Assembly: GCA_903835275.1 (NCBI GenBank)
Contig: CAILMK010000365.1
Coordinates: 1-10,209, forward strand
Reading direction: 5' to 3'
From: an uncultured bacterium
Lineage (GTDB): Bacteria; Bacteroidota; Bacteroidia; CAILMK01
DNA: 10,209 nucleotides
The position numbers were made by a program, and so were the translations under genes. The notes under the pieces were generated by a model. It saw nothing but the letters and a program-made list of their open reading frames with translations, did no database searches and was not told where the DNA came from. Of the stretch, positions 8,100 to 10,209 are shown one piece after another. Within the stretch, counting starts at the first letter, position 1; every line of letters starts with the position of its first letter.

Positions 8100-9911
8100 T
8101 ATTTTCCAATCTTTATATCTCCATTGGTCCTGCGAAGTAACCCTGAAAGAATACAAGCCTGAACTGAGATCCATCACCGGGGAAAGGGATTTATCAGCAG
8201 TAGCTCCATAGGACATGTCATATGTTAGGCTTGCCTTTGTAAGATTAGTACCCGGTGCAACAGCAACATAATAGATCTGGTGATCGTAATCAAATAAAGA
8301 ACTATCAGCAACCATTCCGGTAAGCTTTACATTGAATGCATCTGCGTTACCGATTTTCATTCCTGAAGAAGAAGGGCCGCCCAATGCAGCAATGGCATTG
8401 CTATCCATTACGTAGTCGCGTATCTGAAGCGCGTTGACGTACATACGCGCCGTTTCACTATCGTTATCTGCAAATAAAAGAAAGCCCTGTTCTTCCTTCG
8501 GTGTAACGAAATTCAGAACCGTCCATCGTTCGCCTGAACTGATACCTACGTCACCCAAATATTTTCCATTCAGGTATTCTTTGATCACCGCGTTATTTAC
8601 ATCAACGGTAAATGCAAAGCGGTACCATTTTCCCGGATCTACATGTCCGTAATAAGCGCCCCATATCCCCAACTGCCCGCTTTGATTGATGAATAAACTT
8701 GCATCCACGGTATTTCCCGGAGAAGTTTGATAGATGGATACAAAATTTCCTTTCAAAGTATCAGGCATCAGGAAATCCATCACCACGCTGTATCTACGAT
8801 TGGTAGAACCATCATCCTGAGGAGTGAAATTATTAAATACCAGTATGCCGTTATTTGCATCCTGCCTTGGCACATACATTACTGTCGGATCAGTGCTATC
8901 CACGGGTGCAATTCCGAAATTAGAACATTTATCAAAAGTTGGTATCTGCGCTACCGGCGGATTAATATAATTTTTGGTCCTCAATTGCGAACCTACACCG
9001 AGGCTTTGAAGGTCTTTATTAAATAACCAGTTTCCCGTGGTTAAAGAATCAGGATAAACATCTGTATATCCCGGTTGACATACAGTGCGCGCCACTTCCC
9101 ACGGACGGTCGTTTTCAATTCCATCCACACCATTGCGAACGCATCTGTTTACTATGTTGCTATCATTTTCTGTAAAAACCCAAACATCCGCATGTACTGC
9201 ATGAACCCTTGATAAAAACACACTCCACGCTGAATCACCAACGTGGGAAGAAGCAACCTCAAACGCAGTACAACCGTTTGCTACACAATTCTGGTACCAG
9301 GTTAAGCTTGGTATCGTATCCGGATACAATCCGCCATTGTACCAAACCCATGGGCAATTATTAAGAATGCTCCTCATGGCAATGCCCTTGGCAAGTGAGG
9401 CTACATTAGGTAATATCCTTGAAACAGCGGTACCGGATTGCTTTACCTCACGTGCCAGAATATCACTATTAAGTCCGGCGACGTCAAGGTATAAATAACC
9501 ATTATATCTTTCGGCCATTTGCATGGCTTCCACAAGAGTCATGATTTGCGCGCCTTTAAACTGGTTGCCCATATAGGAACCGGCATCAAGAGCCTTTAGC
9601 TCGGCAACAGTAAATGTTTCCACCGCACCAATACCATTGGTTACACGGCTAACGGCGCTATGGTCATGAAAAAGCACATACTGGCTATCCCTGGTAAGCT
9701 TTAAATCAATTTCAAGATAATGCGTATGCTTTAAAGCATCCTCCATGGATTGCGTCACTTCCTCAGGAAAGATGTGATCATAGCCACGATGTCCTAAAGA
9801 TTTGAACTTACATTTGCTGAAATCATTAAATGGCAGTTGACACTGCGAGTAAAGATTTAAGTTTAAAAGAAGGAAAGAAAAAAGGAATGTGAATGTAATT
9901 TTTTTAATCAT
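8097..9911 (-). CDS. Secreted glycerophosphodiester phosphodiesterase with LamG-like domain (N-terminal part of split gene)
   Basis: A 604-residue product. GDPD enzymes hydrolyse glycerophosphodiesters to glycerol-3-phosphate and an alcohol; secreted ones can act on deacylated phospholipids or teichoic acids. Residues 1-23 form a signal peptide (MIKK, then a run of Phe/Leu, ending LYSQ before Cys24; not a lipobox). GDPD domain about 36-275: HRG at 41-43, PEE at 49-51 (usually PEN), EID at 67-69, FHDH at 81-84, and a C-terminal VWVFTEND ... GVDGIENDRP block. The usual metal-binding EIK strand reads LYLDVAG (140-146), so Glu becomes Asp and Lys becomes Ala. A LamG/concanavalin-like domain follows at about 370-515, with WYRFAFTVD and LNGKYLGD, ending IAALGGPSSSG. 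Then comes an Ig-like domain at about 516-604, truncated by the stop at WKI. ATG 9911 is chosen over 10037 because it starts the signal peptide and follows the promoter at 9976-9944. Alone, this product lacks a sorting domain and would probably stay in the periplasm. Confidence 0.87.
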   Translation of the reverse strand: MIKKITFTFLFSFLLLNLNLYSQCQLPFNDFSKCKFKSLGHRGYDHIFPEEVTQSMEDALKHTHYLEIDLKLTRDSQYVLFHDHSAVSRVTNGIGAVETFTVAELKALDAGSYMGNQFKGAQIMTLVEAMQMAERYNGYLYLDVAGLNSDILAREVKQSGTAVSRILPNVASLAKGIAMRSILNNCPWVWYNGGLYPDTIPSLTWYQNCVANGCTAFEVASSHVGDSAWSVFLSRVHAVHADVWVFTENDSNIVNRCVRNGVDGIENDRPWEVARTVCQPGYTDVYPDSLTTGNWLFNKDLQSLGVGSQLRTKNYINPPVAQIPTFDKCSNFGIAPVDSTDPTVMYVPRQDANNGILVFNNFTPQDDGSTNRRYSVVMDFLMPDTLKGNFVSIYQTSPGNTVDASLFINQSGQLGIWGAYYGHVDPGKWYRFAFTVDVNNAVIKEYLNGKYLGDVGISSGERWTVLNFVTPKEEQGFLLFADNDSETARMYVNALQIRDYVMDSNAIAALGGPSSSGMKIGNADAFNVKLTGMVADSSLFDYDHQIYYVAVAPGTNLTKASLTYDMSYGATADKSLSPVMDLSSGLYSFRVTSQDQWRYKDWKI

Positions 9912-10209
9912 GCCGTAATTGAATTTCAAATTGAAAATTGATACAAATTTATGTTTTGTTGATTTCGTTGACAAAATTGAATATGTTTCAGCCAACAAAA
10001 GCTGATTATTGTTTACCTTCCTGATGATAAGTATCATATTAAAACATGAAAAGAATCATATTATTACTGAAAACGCTTTCTGGCAGGATTATTTATTTGA
10101 GAGGATTACTTCCTGCGGATTACACACAAAATTTCAGAACCATGGATATTAAATGATTCCACGATTATTAATCTGTGTCTATGAGAGAGTTAATTAGTAA
10201 TAAGTTAAA
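9912..10209. other. Upstream intergenic region, no convincing gene
   Basis: This 298-bp AT-rich stretch holds the promoter described separately. Further upstream are an inverted repeat ATGATA-AG-TATCAT (10024-10037) and a direct repeat ATCATATTA at 10033-10041 and 10055-10063, 22 nt apart. A 36-codon plus-strand frame (10046-10156, MKRIILLLKTLSG...) has no recognisable match or promoter and is not called. On the minus strand 13 codons run in from the window edge to a TAA at 10171-10169, too little to judge. No RNA gene is seen. Confidence 0.6.
9944..9976 (-). promoter_or_regulatory. Predicted Bacteroidota promoter of the GDPD cargo gene
   Basis: On the minus strand TTTTG (9976-9972), then 20 nt, then TAAATTTG (9951-9944), a full match to the -33 TTTG / -7 TAnnTTTG pattern. 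The -7 element ends 32 nt before ATG 9911, leaving a leader of about 25 nt. The leader contains the near-palindrome TTTCAATTTGAAA (9936-9924) and no clear Shine-Dalgarno. This placement makes the in-frame ATG at 10037 lie upstream of the promoter and so unlikely to be the start. Confidence 0.68.

Larger units (their letters stand above)
5730..9911 (-). pseudogene. Split T9SS cargo gene: GDPD-LamG-Ig-repeat surface protein with in-frame TGA
   Basis: The whole locus reads as one gene of 1393 codons broken only by TGA at 8099-8097. Both sides are in the same frame, with no other stop from ATG 9911 to TAA 5732-5730. Module order: signal peptide, GDPD enzyme, LamG-like lectin, Ig-like domain (cut in its last strand), CARDB-like domain, seven Ig/PKD-like repeats, T9SS type A sorting domain. 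The intact ancestor would be a secreted, surface-attached phosphodiesterase with adhesive repeats. The stop falls in the strand that usually ends such Ig-like domains (WKI-stop-I, compare YTVTV), and no ATG restart exists downstream until the sorting domain. Nonsense mutation, sequencing error and readthrough remain possible; use of TGA as a sense codon does not fit, since the acetyltransferase stops at TGA and SprA's 1542 codons contain none. Confidence 0.8.

Noticed and set aside
8071..8100. ATGA start/stop overlap at the TGA as translational coupling
   Set aside because: The ATG at 8100-8098 is in a different frame and meets a stop after nine codons.
9837..9911. Lipoprotein signal peptide (Cys24 after LYSQ)
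   Set aside because: The residue before Cys is Gln, which does not fit a lipobox (Gly/Ala/Ser needed); a standard signal peptide fits a T9SS cargo better.
9912..10037. N-terminal extension of the GDPD protein to the ATG at 10037
   Set aside because: It would put 42 residues in front of a clear signal peptide and start upstream of the predicted promoter.
10046..10156. Plus-strand 36-codon frame MKRIILLLKTLSG...
   Set aside because: It is short, has no hydrophobic core for a signal peptide, no promoter match and no recognisable family; likely chance.

Overview
The window comes from a member of the phylum Bacteroidota. Four things support this: a large part of SprA, the outer-membrane translocon of the type IX secretion system (T9SS) found only in this phylum; a second large gene whose product ends in a T9SS C-terminal sorting domain; two promoters that fit the Bacteroidota pattern TTTG-N20-TAnnTTTG; and weak or absent Shine-Dalgarno sequences. 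The genus cannot be named from this sequence.

Layout. Bases 1-4629 (+) hold the C-terminal 1542 residues of SprA; its start lies upstream of the window. A hairpin with a perfect 20-bp stem (4666-4709) ends sprA and, from the other side, a convergent two-gene minus-strand unit. That unit is a RimJ/RimL-type GNAT acetyltransferase (5634-5089) followed 17 nt later by a 113-aa protein that looks like elongation factor Tu domain III standing alone (5071-4730). A second terminator (5663-5691) ends the next minus-strand gene. The predicted promoter of the acetyltransferase unit overlaps this terminator's T-tract.

Bases 9911-5730 (-) hold one very long T9SS cargo gene: signal peptide, glycerophosphodiester phosphodiesterase (GDPD) domain, LamG-like lectin domain, Ig-like domain, CARDB-like domain, seven Ig/PKD-like repeats of about 80 residues, and a T9SS sorting domain. 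It is cut by a single in-frame TGA at 8099-8097. The reading frame is open on both sides, the stop falls inside a beta-strand motif, and the downstream part has no ATG before the sorting domain. This is best read as one gene with a nonsense mutation (or a sequencing error, or less likely readthrough), not two genes. Upstream is a good promoter (9976-9944) and about 230 bp with no convincing gene.

How they fit together. SprA is the channel through which a protein such as the GDPD/lectin/repeat cargo would leave the cell, so machine and client lie about 1 kb apart, though convergent and with separate promoters. As the sequence stands, neither half of the cargo is a competent T9SS client: the first has a signal peptide without a sorting domain, the second a sorting domain without a signal peptide. 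The acetyltransferase/EF-Tu-like pair is a separate small operon with a possible link to translation.
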